DNA of 64,000 bases from Williamsia soli. Its GTDB lineage: Bacteria > Actinomycetota > Actinomycetes > Mycobacteriales > Mycobacteriaceae. The DNA lies in assembly GCF_017377795.1 (NCBI RefSeq), contig NZ_JAFRDR010000011.1, positions 62,001-126,000 of the forward strand, in the 5' to 3' direction. Positions 8,842 to 16,769 of the stretch are shown here, in pieces (positions within the stretch are counted from its first letter, which is position 1; each line of letters starts with the position of its first letter). The position numbers and the translations under genes are program-made. Under the pieces are notes generated by a model that was not told the DNA's origin, did no database searches, and was given only the letters and a program-made list of their open reading frames with translations.

Positions 8842-9828
8842 TCAGGCCTGCACGCCCGCGGCCTCGGGTACCGCGGCGGGCGCGATGTCTGCTTGATCCG
8901 CGAGCCAGCGTTCCGCGTCGATCGCGGCCGAACATCCGGAGCCGGCCGCGGTGATGGCCTGACGGTAGGTGTGGTCGACCAGATCTCCCGAAGCGAAAAC
9001 CCCTGGTAGTGACGTGTACGTGCTGCGTCCCTGCACCCTGACGTAACCCTCGGAATCGAGATCCACCTGGCCCTTCACCAGAGCGCTGCGCGGATCATGG
9101 CCGATGGCCACGAACATGCCCGTCACGTCGATGGTTGACGTGGCGCCGGTGACCGTGTCGACGAGCTCGAGACCGGTGACCGACGTCTCGCCCAGCACCT
9201 TGCCGATGGTGGCGTTGGTGACGAAGCGGATCTTGTCGTTGGCGCGGGCGCGCTCGAGCATGATCTTCGAGGCCCGGAACTCTTCGCGGCGGTGGATGAC
9301 GGTGACGCTACGGGCGAACTTCGTCAGGAAGGTCGCCTCTTCCATCGCTGAGTCGCCACCGCCGATGACAGCGATGTCCTGATCGCGGAAGAAGAAGCCG
9401 TCACAGGTCGCACAGGCCGACACACCGCGGCCCAGCAGATCCTGCTCCCCCGGGATGTCGAGGTAACGTGCTGCGGCGCCCATCGCGAGAATGACCGACT
9501 TTGCGCGGAAGGTCTCGCCGCCGGCGTCCACCTCTTTGATCTCACCGGCAAGCCGGACCGCGTCCACGTCGTCCATGCGCAGGTCGGCACCGAAACGGAT
9601 CGCCTGCTCACGCATCTCTTCCATCAGTTCTGGACCCTGGATTCCCTTCTGGAACCCGGGAAAGTTCTCCACCTCGGTGGTGGTCATCAACGCGCCACCG
9701 AACTGGGTGCCTTCGAAGACAACAGGCGACAACTCGGCTCGTGCCGCGTAGACGGCGGCGGTGTATCCGGCCGGTCCCGATCCGACGATGATGACGTCGT
9801 GGACGGTGTCGGTTCCTGGTGCGCTCAT
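8842..9828 (-). CDS. trxB: Thioredoxin reductase
   Basis: This low-molecular-weight flavoprotein transfers electrons from NADPH to thioredoxin. The FAD site is [20 protein letters not shown] (residues about 11-30), the redox pair is ACATCDGFF (about 141-149), the NADPH loop is [17 protein letters not shown], and the C-terminal FAD motif is [11 protein letters not shown]. Length is 328 residues, with a short Ala/Pro extension. It begins the trxB-trxC operon and has a strong disulfide-stress promoter about 110 bases upstream. Confidence 0.96.
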   Translation of the reverse strand: MSAPGTDTVHDVIIVGSGPAGYTAAVYAARAELSPVVFEGTQFGGALMTTTEVENFPGFQKGIQGPELMEEMREQAIRFGADLRMDDVDAVRLAGEIKEVDAGGETFRAKSVILAMGAAARYLDIPGEQDLLGRGVSACATCDGFFFRDQDIAVIGGGDSAMEEATFLTKFARSVTVIHRREEFRASKIMLERARANDKIRFVTNATIGKVLGETSVTGLELVDTVTGATSTIDVTGMFVAIGHDPRSALVKGQVDLDSEGYVRVQGRSTYTSLPGVFASGDLVDHTYRQAITAAGSGCSAAIDAERWLADQADIAPAAVPEAAGVQA

Positions 9829-9940
9829 CGGTGCTCCACTTTCCTATCTGGGTACTCTGGCCTGGGCTTGTGTGCCGCGAGCAGATGATCCGGGATTGGC
9901 ATCTGGTCTGGTCGTGTCTGATTCTCTACCCGCGATGGAT

Positions 9941-9966
9941 AACACCAGCGTAAGGGGATCTGTTCC
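9941..9966 (-). promoter_or_regulatory. SigH/SigR-type disulfide-stress promoter of trxB
   Basis: On the minus strand GGAAC (9966-9962) is followed by exactly 18 bases and then GTT (9943-9941). This fits the GGAAY-N18-GTT consensus of Streptomyces SigR and mycobacterial SigH, which drive trxB and trxC in those organisms. The predicted transcript would start about 105 bases ahead of trxB. Confidence 0.6.
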
Positions 9967-10039
9967 CGCACCCCAGGGTGGCGGCAGAACTCTGGGGCGG
10001 CGGCTGACGCCGTGGATGCACTCAGCTACGTCAGGCACC

Positions 10040-10978
10040 ATGGAGTGCATGTCTTCGAGGTCCCTGCGCCGGCTGGGCGCTCCGCGCGCAACGTCCGCGA
10101 CCGGCGCGATGGTGCTGTCACTGATGTGGTCAGCGCTGTTGGTGGTGCTGATGGCCGGCGTCTACCTGATCGCGGTCCAGACCCCCTGGGGCCAAGACCT
10201 GGACCAACGGGCCTTTCTCACCCTGAGAGGTACCGGAGCCACCGCGGACGTCCCGCACGTGGTCGGGCTGGGCTCGGTGACCGATGTTCGACTATGGGTG
10301 GTGTCGATCGTGGCCATCGTCGGACTCGGACTCTGGGCCGGACGCCGACTGAGTATCGCCGCGCTGCTGGCCCTTCCGGTGGTCTCGATCCTGATGACCC
10401 AGTTCTTGCGAGACGAGCTGCTCACCCGGGCGGACTTCGATGGTTTCTCCTGGGCCACGAACACCTTTCCGAGCGGACACGCCGCTGCAGCCGCGGGGTG
10501 CGTGGCTGCGATCGTCCGCGCCGCGCCGCGCCGGATCGCTCCCGTACTGGCCGTGGCCGGGGTGGGGTGGCTGACTTTGGTGACCCAAGACCTGATGGTG
10601 TGGGGATGGCACCGGCCGAGCGATCTGCTGGGCTCGATTCTGTTGGCCGCCGCACTGATGCACCTGGTGCCGGGCGCCGCGGGCGAGGCGGGCAGGGGTG
10701 GCACGATGCGGAGTCGGACATTGACGGCCGTGCTGACGGCACTGGCGGCCGCTGTCGGTCCCCTCCTGTGGGCTGTCGCAACCGATCATCTCGCCGTGGC
10801 GCCCATCGGGCTCGCCGCTGCTGCGGCGATGGCCTCACTGACTGCCGATGGTGGTCCGGCTGATCGTCGCAGGGTTACCCGTATCGCACGCGGCGCCGAC
10901 CACGAGCGCGTCGAACCGCCCGATCGTGCCCGTGGCCAGCAATATCACCGTGGACGGATCACCGCCGGTATCGAGTGA
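10040..10978 (+). CDS. PAP2-family membrane phosphatase
   Basis: A membrane phosphatase of the PAP2 superfamily, probably acting on a lipid phosphate or polyprenyl pyrophosphate. Five to six membrane segments surround the phosphatase motifs: TNTFPSGHAAAAAG and, after the next helix, WGWHRPSDLLGS, which supply the catalytic histidines. The upstream frame is open for another 93 codons, but the protein-like part begins near ATG 10040 or 10049 (MECMSSRSL or MSSRSL). The last 45 residues are hydrophilic and antisense to the anti-sigma gene's 3' end (144-base convergent overlap), so the true end may not be functional. About 312 residues. Confidence 0.8.
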   Translation: MECMSSRSLRRLGAPRATSATGAMVLSLMWSALLVVLMAGVYLIAVQTPWGQDLDQRAFLTLRGTGATADVPHVVGLGSVTDVRLWVVSIVAIVGLGLWAGRRLSIAALLALPVVSILMTQFLRDELLTRADFDGFSWATNTFPSGHAAAAAGCVAAIVRAAPRRIAPVLAVAGVGWLTLVTQDLMVWGWHRPSDLLGSILLAAALMHLVPGAAGEAGRGGTMRSRTLTAVLTALAAAVGPLLWAVATDHLAVAPIGLAAAAAMASLTADGGPADRRRVTRIARGADHERVEPPDRARGQQYHRGRITAGIE

Positions 10979-11608
10979 CCCGATCCCGAGGATCGTCGCG
11001 CTGGACGCGATGCCATTCGCGGCCAGACATCGATCACGCGCCGCGACATCCGGAAACGCAGAAACGTCGGTGCGGCCGAGAGCCGCGAGCAGAGTGGCCT
11101 CCGTCGGCGCTTCGACACTCGTAGGATTCTGCCCGCCTTCGGCGAATGCCGGCTCCGTCGAGCCACCGGTGAACGCAAAGGTGGTGGCCACGGCGATGCC
11201 TGCGACCGCGGCTGCCGCGGCGAGGCCGATCAGCGCACCAGAATGTCTGCGCCACAGGGGTATCGGTGCGGCCGCAGGGGGTGACCAAGCCATCGGGGTC
11301 TGCGTCGATCCTTGGTCGTGCAGCGAGCGCAAGGTCGCGTCCAGGGTGGCCTGCGCATAGTCCGGCAGCGGCTCGGAGCCCGCGGCACCCTCGCGGAGCT
11401 GACCCGTTGTGGCCTCGAGTGCTCGCCAGATCGCCATGGAGTCGGGATCGGCCAGCACACGTGGACGTAGCTGCTCGGCGATGTCGTCGGGATAGACGCC
11501 GGCATGCAGATCGGCCACCACGTCGACGGAATAGGGAGGTTCCGGCAGTTCCCGAGGCGGGTGACCCCGACTTCCGATACCGAACATCGTCGCCAGCTCC
11601 AGTTCCAT
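10835..11608 (-). CDS. rsmA: Anti-sigma-M factor (RsmA-like)
   Basis: By position and architecture this is the membrane anti-sigma factor of SigM (Rv3912 in M. tuberculosis). The N-terminal cytoplasmic part (PPYSVDVVADLHAGVYPDDI, then LRPRVLADPDSMAIWRAL) resembles the Rv3912 N-terminus. A single transmembrane helix follows (ALIGLAAAAAVAGIAV, about residues 127-145), then an extracytoplasmic domain. ATG 11608 gives 257 residues; ATG 11587 (MFGIGS) has GGAG eight bases upstream and may be the real start. The glycosylase gene separates it from sigM, unlike M. tuberculosis where the two adjoin. Confidence 0.8.
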   Translation of the reverse strand: MELELATMFGIGSRGHPPRELPEPPYSVDVVADLHAGVYPDDIAEQLRPRVLADPDSMAIWRALEATTGQLREGAAGSEPLPDYAQATLDATLRSLHDQGSTQTPMAWSPPAAAPIPLWRRHSGALIGLAAAAAVAGIAVATTFAFTGGSTEPAFAEGGQNPTSVEAPTEATLLAALGRTDVSAFPDVAARDRCLAANGIASSATILGIGSLDTGGDPSTVILLATGTIGRFDALVVGAACDTGNPATISRTTIGSQ

Positions 11609-11679
11609 CGTCTTTGTGATTCCCAGCTAGGACGCCGTCGTGTGACAGTTGGTTCCCGGTTTCCCGGCAACAGTTTTTC

Positions 11680-12243
11680 TCAAACGACTCCCGCGGCGAC
11701 AGCTGCCTCACGATAGGCCGCCGCGAGGGTCTCGACGGTGTGATGCGCGTTGAGTCCGCTGGGATTGGGCACCACCCAGACCTCGGCGTTGCCCAGCCTC
11801 CGCTCCTGGCGGCCGGCCAGGGCCTTCTTCTCACCGAAAGCAGTTCGGTACGCGGTGATCCCCGCGACGGCGGCGACCCGGGGCGCCACCCGCTCGATGG
11901 TGTCCACGAGTTCGTGGGCCCCGGCCCGGAACTCGTCCGCAGACAGCTCATCGGCACGGGCAGTGGCCCGGTGGACCATATTGGTGATCCCCACTCCCCG
12001 CTCGATCAGCAGGTCTCTGTCGGCGGGTTTCATCCCGGCGGACGCGTCGATGACCCGGTCGACTATCCCGGCCCGGTGGAGAGCGGGATAGAACCGATTG
12101 CCGGGCCGCGCGAAGTGCGCGCCGGTCGCCGCCGTCCACAGGCCCGGGTTGATACCGACGAACAACAACCGGCAACCCGGCCCGATCAGGTCGGGTATCA
12201 CGGCATCCCGGAAGGATTCGAGTTCAGCGCGGGTGAAGCCCAT
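11680..12243 (-). CDS. mug: Mug-type G:T/U mismatch-specific DNA glycosylase
   Basis: This uracil-DNA-glycosylase-superfamily enzyme removes uracil or thymine from G:U and G:T mismatches. The two family loops are visible: FVGINPGLWTAATG (residues about 26-39, with the catalytic-loop Asn) and the VVPNPSGLNAHHT loop that intercalates into DNA. The region ITNMVHRATARADEL is also typical. ATG 12243 gives 187 residues; GGAGGG abuts it closely. It starts 17 bases after the sigM stop, so it is probably co-transcribed with the sigma factor. Confidence 0.88.
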   Translation of the reverse strand: MGFTRAELESFRDAVIPDLIGPGCRLLFVGINPGLWTAATGAHFARPGNRFYPALHRAGIVDRVIDASAGMKPADRDLLIERGVGITNMVHRATARADELSADEFRAGAHELVDTIERVAPRVAAVAGITAYRTAFGEKKALAGRQERRLGNAEVWVVPNPSGLNAHHTVETLAAAYREAAVAAGVV

Positions 12244-12259
12244 CCCTCCATTATGGGGT

Positions 12260-12850
12260 TCAGGGGGTGGGTTCGTCCGCCGTATCACGCAGATGGCCAA
12301 GTACCACAGCAAGTTTCGAGCGCCCGCGGGCACATCTACTCTTGATGGTCCCGCTGGGCACGCCGAGCAGGGCCGCGGCCTCGGCAACTGAATATCCCTC
12401 GATGTCCACTGCCACAATCGCATCGCGCTGCTCAGGTGGCAGCGTGTCGAGAGCGCGTCCGATCGACATCGACAGATCGATGTCGCCATGGTGGTCTCGC
12501 GGATCGGCGTATTGGCCGACATCGAACTCCGGCAGCGGCACCGTCAGCCGAGACTTGTTGCGCCGGATGCGATCCAGGCTCGCGTTGACCACAATACGGT
12601 GCAGCCAGGAACTGACCTTGGAGTCGGCGCGGAAGCGGTGAGCCATGCGATGGGCGTTGAGAAGCGCGTCCTGCAGGGCGTCGGCTGCATCCTCGCCGGT
12701 ATGCGAGGTCCGCCGTGCAACGGCCCATAAATGGCCCTGATGGCGGGTGATCAGGATGCCGAACGCATCACGATCCCCCGACACATGCGCAGACAACAAT
12801 TCTTCATCGGTACGCGAATCATCCCCACCGACCTTCCCCCACTCGGCCAT
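12260..12850 (-). CDS. sigM: ECF RNA polymerase sigma factor SigM
   Basis: An extracytoplasmic-function sigma factor. Region 2 spans about residues 27-95 (DAFGILITRHQGHLWAVARR, DALQDALLNAHRMAHRFR, SWLHRIVVNASLDRIRRNKS) and region 4 about 125-185 (LPPEQRDAIVAVDIEGYSVA, LLGVPSGTIKSRCARGRSKL). Its context downstream of the MurJ block and upstream of an RsmA-like gene matches SigM of mycobacteria. ATG 12850 has no strong ribosome site. Activity is expected to be held by the membrane anti-sigma factor at 10835-11608. Length is 196 residues. Confidence 0.92.
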   Translation of the reverse strand: MAEWGKVGGDDSRTDEELLSAHVSGDRDAFGILITRHQGHLWAVARRTSHTGEDAADALQDALLNAHRMAHRFRADSKVSSWLHRIVVNASLDRIRRNKSRLTVPLPEFDVGQYADPRDHHGDIDLSMSIGRALDTLPPEQRDAIVAVDIEGYSVAEAAALLGVPSGTIKSRCARGRSKLAVVLGHLRDTADEPTP

Positions 12851-12907
12851 GGATGGAGACTAATCGACGGTTATGCCCCGCGCGAGGGGGAACTGCAAAG
12901 CATCTGT

Positions 12908-12938
12908 TTGATGGACAACGCGTGTCCGGCACTACACT
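12908..12938 (+). promoter_or_regulatory. Possible promoter of the Stealth gene
   Basis: TTGATG (12908-12913) and TACACT (12933-12938) are separated by 19 bases. A start near 12945 would lie downstream of the first in-frame TTG (12942), which supports the later TTG 12996 as the protein start. The spacing is longer than ideal. Confidence 0.35.
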
Positions 12939-12995
12939 GAGTTGATCCCGGGGACTTCTCGGCCGTTCGCCGTCCCCGAAAGGATTCACACCACT

Positions 12996-14591
12996 TTGTC
13001 GTCTGCGCCGCACGAGATCTATCTGCTTCCGCCGGAACCCTCCCGCCACGAGACCGTTCTGCAGGAATCGGCCGCGTCGGTGGCCCGGCTCAGTGAGCGC
13101 TCCGATGTGGTCGGGTTCGAGGGCAGGTATGCGCTGAAGATCACCTCGACCACGCCACATGGGGCGATGGTCGAGGATCTGCTGTTCATCCGCGCGGTGC
13201 TGGACACGGCCGGCATCGAATATCTGCTGGTCCGGGGCAATGACGAACGCCCGGTCATCGCGATCGCGTGGACCGATCGCGCCGCCCTCAAAGCAGCGTT
13301 GGTCGACGCCTGCATTCGCGAACCGTTCTACTCGAAGACCGTGGACGCCGAGCGCGGGAAGGCCGTGCTGGTGGGCGACGGTGTGCTCTCCGTATCGCCG
13401 AAGGCCCGGATCTTCCGGCTGTACCGGCCGCGGGTCGAGCCGAGCAGCGGCCTGAACTACGGAGCTGCGACGGGTGTACAGATCGAACTGTGGTCCTTCG
13501 GCGACACCGACATCGTGCTGCCCATCGAGAACTCGCTGACCAGGCGCACCGTCCGCCGCGACGAAGCGGTGCGGGGCACGGTCGAGCGTTTCGGGAAGAC
13601 CTGGCCGTCGATCGAGAACATGTTCGCCGGACATGCATCCGACATCGGTTTCGAGATCGACCTCGTCTTCTCCTGGGTCGATGGTTCGTCAGCCGAGTTC
13701 CAGGCGCAGCGGGCGAAGCGGATGAAGAATTACGTTGTCGGTGAGGGAGATACCTCAGCGGCTCGGTTCCGCCAGATCGACGAGCTCAAGTACGCGTTGC
13801 GGTCGGTTCACATGTACGCGCCCTGGATCCGTCGGATCTTCGTCGCCACCGACTCGCCGCGGCCGGCGTGGCTCGCCGACGACCCGCGGGTGACCTTCGT
13901 GGCCAGTGAGGACTTCTTCGCCGACACCTCGGTGTTGCCGACGCACAACTCGCAGGCCGTCGAAAGCCAATTGCACCACATCCCAGGGCTTTCCGAGCAC
14001 TTTCTGTATTCGAACGACGACATGTTCTTCGGACGTCCGGTCGGGCCGCAGATGTTCTTCTCGCCGGGGGGCATCAGCTTGTTCATCGAAGCCGACACCC
14101 GAATCGGGTTGGGCTACAGCGATACTGACCGCAGCGGCTTCGAGAACGCAGCCCGGGTGAACCGGCGTCTCCTGCAGGAACGGTTCGGGCTCATGACCAC
14201 CCGTCACCTCGAACACGCCGCCACCCCGCTACGCAAGAGCGTGATGGCCGAGATGGAGCGCGAATTCCCCGAAGAGTTCGCGGCAACGGCTGCAAGCGTG
14301 TTCCGGGCCAGCACCAACATCTCCGTCACCAACTCGCTGTATCACTACTACGCCTTGATGAGCGGCCGAGCGGTGGTGCAGAAGGACGCAAAGGTCAAGT
14401 ACATCGACACCACCGGATATGCGGGCCTCAAGGCGATGGAGAAGATGCTGCCCAAGAGGGCCGTGGACTTCTTCTGCCTCAACGACGGGAGCTTTCCCGA
14501 GGTCGACCTCGAGCTCCGGACCAAAATGGTCACCGAGTTCTTGGACCGCTACTTCCCGATCGTTGCTCCGTGGGAGACAACGACGCTGTAG
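12996..14591 (+). CDS. Stealth-family sugar-phosphate transferase (CpsY-like)
   Basis: Stealth proteins transfer sugar-1-phosphates onto capsular or exopolysaccharides. All four conserved regions can be seen: CR1 IDLVFSWVDGSSAEFQAQ, CR2 RFRQIDELKYALRSVHMYAP with IFVATDSPRPAWL, CR3 HNSQAVESQLHHIPGLSEHF followed by LYSNDDMFFGRP, and CR4 TNSLYHYYAL. An actinobacterial N-terminal domain of about 200 residues precedes them. TTG 12996 follows AAAGGA; TTG 12942 is an alternative. It is convergent with the phosphodiesterase at 14598, the same pairing as Rv0806c (CpsY) and Rv0805. About 531 residues. Confidence 0.9.
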   Translation: MSSAPHEIYLLPPEPSRHETVLQESAASVARLSERSDVVGFEGRYALKITSTTPHGAMVEDLLFIRAVLDTAGIEYLLVRGNDERPVIAIAWTDRAALKAALVDACIREPFYSKTVDAERGKAVLVGDGVLSVSPKARIFRLYRPRVEPSSGLNYGAATGVQIELWSFGDTDIVLPIENSLTRRTVRRDEAVRGTVERFGKTWPSIENMFAGHASDIGFEIDLVFSWVDGSSAEFQAQRAKRMKNYVVGEGDTSAARFRQIDELKYALRSVHMYAPWIRRIFVATDSPRPAWLADDPRVTFVASEDFFADTSVLPTHNSQAVESQLHHIPGLSEHFLYSNDDMFFGRPVGPQMFFSPGGISLFIEADTRIGLGYSDTDRSGFENAARVNRRLLQERFGLMTTRHLEHAATPLRKSVMAEMEREFPEEFAATAASVFRASTNISVTNSLYHYYALMSGRAVVQKDAKVKYIDTTGYAGLKAMEKMLPKRAVDFFCLNDGSFPEVDLELRTKMVTEFLDRYFPIVAPWETTTL

Positions 14592-14597
14592 GCCTGC

Positions 14598-15509
14598 TCA
14601 GGCGCGGGTGCGCGCGCGTCGTCGCGTGCTGTCGGCGATGTACACGCCGGCCTCGGTGAGCCGCGCCGCGGTCTGCTCGGGCGAGACGTACTCCCCCACC
14701 GTGTCGAACGTGCCGATGGGTACGGCCGAGTGCACGACGGTGTCGTCGTAGACGTGGATGAGGTTGTAACCCTGTCCCCCGTCACGGCCACGCATTGCTC
14801 CGGCCGGCACGTTGAGGTCCTGGTTGTAGCACGTGGCTGCCGCCACCGAGACCGGTATGCCCGCAAACACGGCTGTTGTCGAATAGTGCAGGTGTCCGGC
14901 GATGATCGCCCGGACATCGGTGCCGCGCAACACATCTGCGAGCCGGTGCTGATCGCGTAGTTCGACGACGACCGCCAGATCCAGCACGCAGGGAACCGGG
15001 GGATGGTGCATTGCCAGGATGGTGCCGTGCTCGGCCGGGGTCGCCAGCACCCCCGTGAGCCAGTCGAGCTGACCGTCTGTCAGTTCGCCGTGGTGTTTGC
15101 CGGGCACCGTCGAATCGAGGTTGACGATCCTGAGTCCGTCCACATCATGGACGCGATCGATCGGTGTGGTCCCGGGTGCTTCCCGAAGCAATTCGACCCG
15201 GAAGCTCGCGCGGTCGTCGTGATTGCCCATGGCCCAGATCAACTCCGCGTCCAGCTCGTCCGCCACGGGCTCGACCATGGTCCGCAGCGTCTGGTACGCC
15301 GTCGGGTCGCCCTTGTCGGTGAGGTCACCGGTGAACACCATCGCATCGATGTCGACGCCCGACCCGGTGAGCTCGGCGAGGATCTGCCGTAGCCGGGCGG
15401 TGCTGTCGACACCGCCATAGAGGTTCTCGTCGCCGACGATCAGATGCGTGTCACTGACGTGGACGATGTAGTGGTTCGGCCGGGGATACTCGGCTCTGCG
15501 GACAGTCAT
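14598..15509 (-). CDS. Class III cyclic-nucleotide phosphodiesterase / metallophosphoesterase (Rv0805-like)
   Basis: A calcineurin-like phosphoesterase of the Rv0805 type, which cleaves 2',3'- and 3',5'-cyclic AMP and other phosphodiesters at a two-metal centre. Metal ligands are in [38 protein letters not shown] and [10 protein letters not shown], in that order. ATG 15509 with GAGAG upstream is favoured over an in-frame ATG 18 codons earlier. The 303 residues are close to the family length. Only six bases separate its stop from that of the convergent Stealth gene. Confidence 0.9.
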   Translation of the reverse strand: MTVRRAEYPRPNHYIVHVSDTHLIVGDENLYGGVDSTARLRQILAELTGSGVDIDAMVFTGDLTDKGDPTAYQTLRTMVEPVADELDAELIWAMGNHDDRASFRVELLREAPGTTPIDRVHDVDGLRIVNLDSTVPGKHHGELTDGQLDWLTGVLATPAEHGTILAMHHPPVPCVLDLAVVVELRDQHRLADVLRGTDVRAIIAGHLHYSTTAVFAGIPVSVAAATCYNQDLNVPAGAMRGRDGGQGYNLIHVYDDTVVHSAVPIGTFDTVGEYVSPEQTAARLTEAGVYIADSTRRRARTRA

Positions 15510-15708
15510 CGCACTCTCGTTTCGAAATCGGACGTGCGCTGCAATACCGGCGATTGCCGCCACTCACACTAGCCAAACACACTGAGGATGCCCTGATGGG
15601 TACACACCAGGGTCGGGGTGTGAACAGGTGGCCACCGGCAGGGTGTACGCGGCGGCCGGTGCGCTCTGGCAGGCTGGTACGCGGTGCGCACGTGTGGGAA
15701 GGTGGCCA

Positions 15709-16155
15709 ATGGATCGTCGACGGCGAGAAGCCGCTCGCATCGTCCTCATCGACGAAGCCGGCCGAACCCTGCTCTTCCGAGGTCTCGACCCCACCGATCC
15801 TGCCGCGGGATCGTGGTGGTTCACCCCTGGCGGCGGTCGCGAGGGTGACGAGACGCAGGAACAGACCGCGCGCCGCGAGGTGCTGGAGGAGACGGGATTC
15901 GAGGTCGGGCAGATGTCAGGTCCGGTGCTGCACCGGGAGTTCGACATCATGTTCGTCGGCGAGCCGATCCATCAGACGGAGGTCTATTTCGTCGCGCACG
16001 TGCCCACATTCGAGCCCCGGTCGGCCGGGTGGACGGAGTTGGAGCGCACGTCATTTCTCGACCACCGATGGTGGAGTCCCGAAGAGATCGAGGCCAGCAC
16101 CGAGTTCATCTATCCGGTCAACCTGGCGGAATTGGTCCGGCGACACCGGGTTTAG
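15709..16155 (+). CDS. Nudix hydrolase
   Basis: A small single-domain Nudix enzyme hydrolysing a nucleoside diphosphate linked to another group; the substrate cannot be told. The Nudix box begins GGGREGDETQEQTARREVLE and ends ETGF (about residues 42-65), fitting G-x5-E-x7-REUxEExGU. The chosen ATG follows GGAAGG and begins right before the first strand (ARIVLIDEAGRTLLF); the upstream extension looks non-coding. Length is 148 residues. Its end overlaps the convergent tag gene by four bases. Confidence 0.88.
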   Translation: MDRRRREAARIVLIDEAGRTLLFRGLDPTDPAAGSWWFTPGGGREGDETQEQTARREVLEETGFEVGQMSGPVLHREFDIMFVGEPIHQTEVYFVAHVPTFEPRSAGWTELERTSFLDHRWWSPEEIEASTEFIYPVNLAELVRRHRV

Positions 16156-16769
16156 CCGTTCCAGACCCCGGAACTGCCGCGCCGGAACGACGACATGAGG
16201 TGCGTGTCGACGATTCCGATCGCCTCCATCAACGCGTACATCGTGGTCGGACCGACGAACCGAAAACCGTTCTTTCGCAGTGCCTTCGACATGGCGACCG
16301 ATTCGGGCGAGGTGGTGGGCACATCCGCGACCGACTCCGGTCGTGGCGTCTGCGGCGGCTTGAACGACCAGAGGAAGTCGACCAACCCACCGCCGGCACG
16401 AAGCTGCTGGGTGGCGCGCGCGTTACCGACGGCAGCCTCGATCTTGCCGCGGTGCCGGATGATCCGGGCATCGGTCAACAGGGTGTCGATCTCCGCGTCG
16501 CCGAAGCCGGCGACCGTGTCCACGTCGAAGTCGCAGAAGACCTCGCGGAACGCCGGACGCTTGCGCAGGATGGTCGCCCACGACAGGCCGGCCTGAAAAC
16601 CCTCGAGCACGAGGCGTTCGAAGTGGGCGTTCTCGCCGGACACCGGCATACCCCACTCGGTGTCGTAGTAGTCGCGCATCAGCCCCGGCTGTGCCGCCCA
16701 CACCGGACGGACGAGTCCGTCCCCACACAGCACGGCGCCCTCGGGGAGATCGTCGTCGGACCGTGCCAT
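16152..16769 (-). CDS. tag: DNA-3-methyladenine glycosylase I
   Basis: Tag excises 3-methyladenine from alkylated DNA. It aligns by eye with E. coli Tag throughout: YYDTEWGMPV, LEGFQAGLSWATILRKRPAF, DARIIRHRGKIEAAVGNARA, VDFLWSF, SKALRKNGFRFVGPTTMYAL. The zinc-snap of the E. coli enzyme (two Cys, two His) is only partly kept: Cys15 (VLCGDG) and the His of VDTH are present, but the YHD histidine is Tyr and the last cysteine position is Ser. Its ATG shares a base with the murJ stop (TGATG), so it is coupled to the MurJ operon. Length is 205 residues. Confidence 0.93.
   Translation of the reverse strand: MARSDDDLPEGAVLCGDGLVRPVWAAQPGLMRDYYDTEWGMPVSGENAHFERLVLEGFQAGLSWATILRKRPAFREVFCDFDVDTVAGFGDAEIDTLLTDARIIRHRGKIEAAVGNARATQQLRAGGGLVDFLWSFKPPQTPRPESVADVPTTSPESVAMSKALRKNGFRFVGPTTMYALMEAIGIVDTHLMSSFRRGSSGVWNG

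Noticed and set aside
9761-10039. N-terminal extension of the PAP2 frame
   Set aside because: It overlaps the trxB start and its promoter and has no protein-like character.
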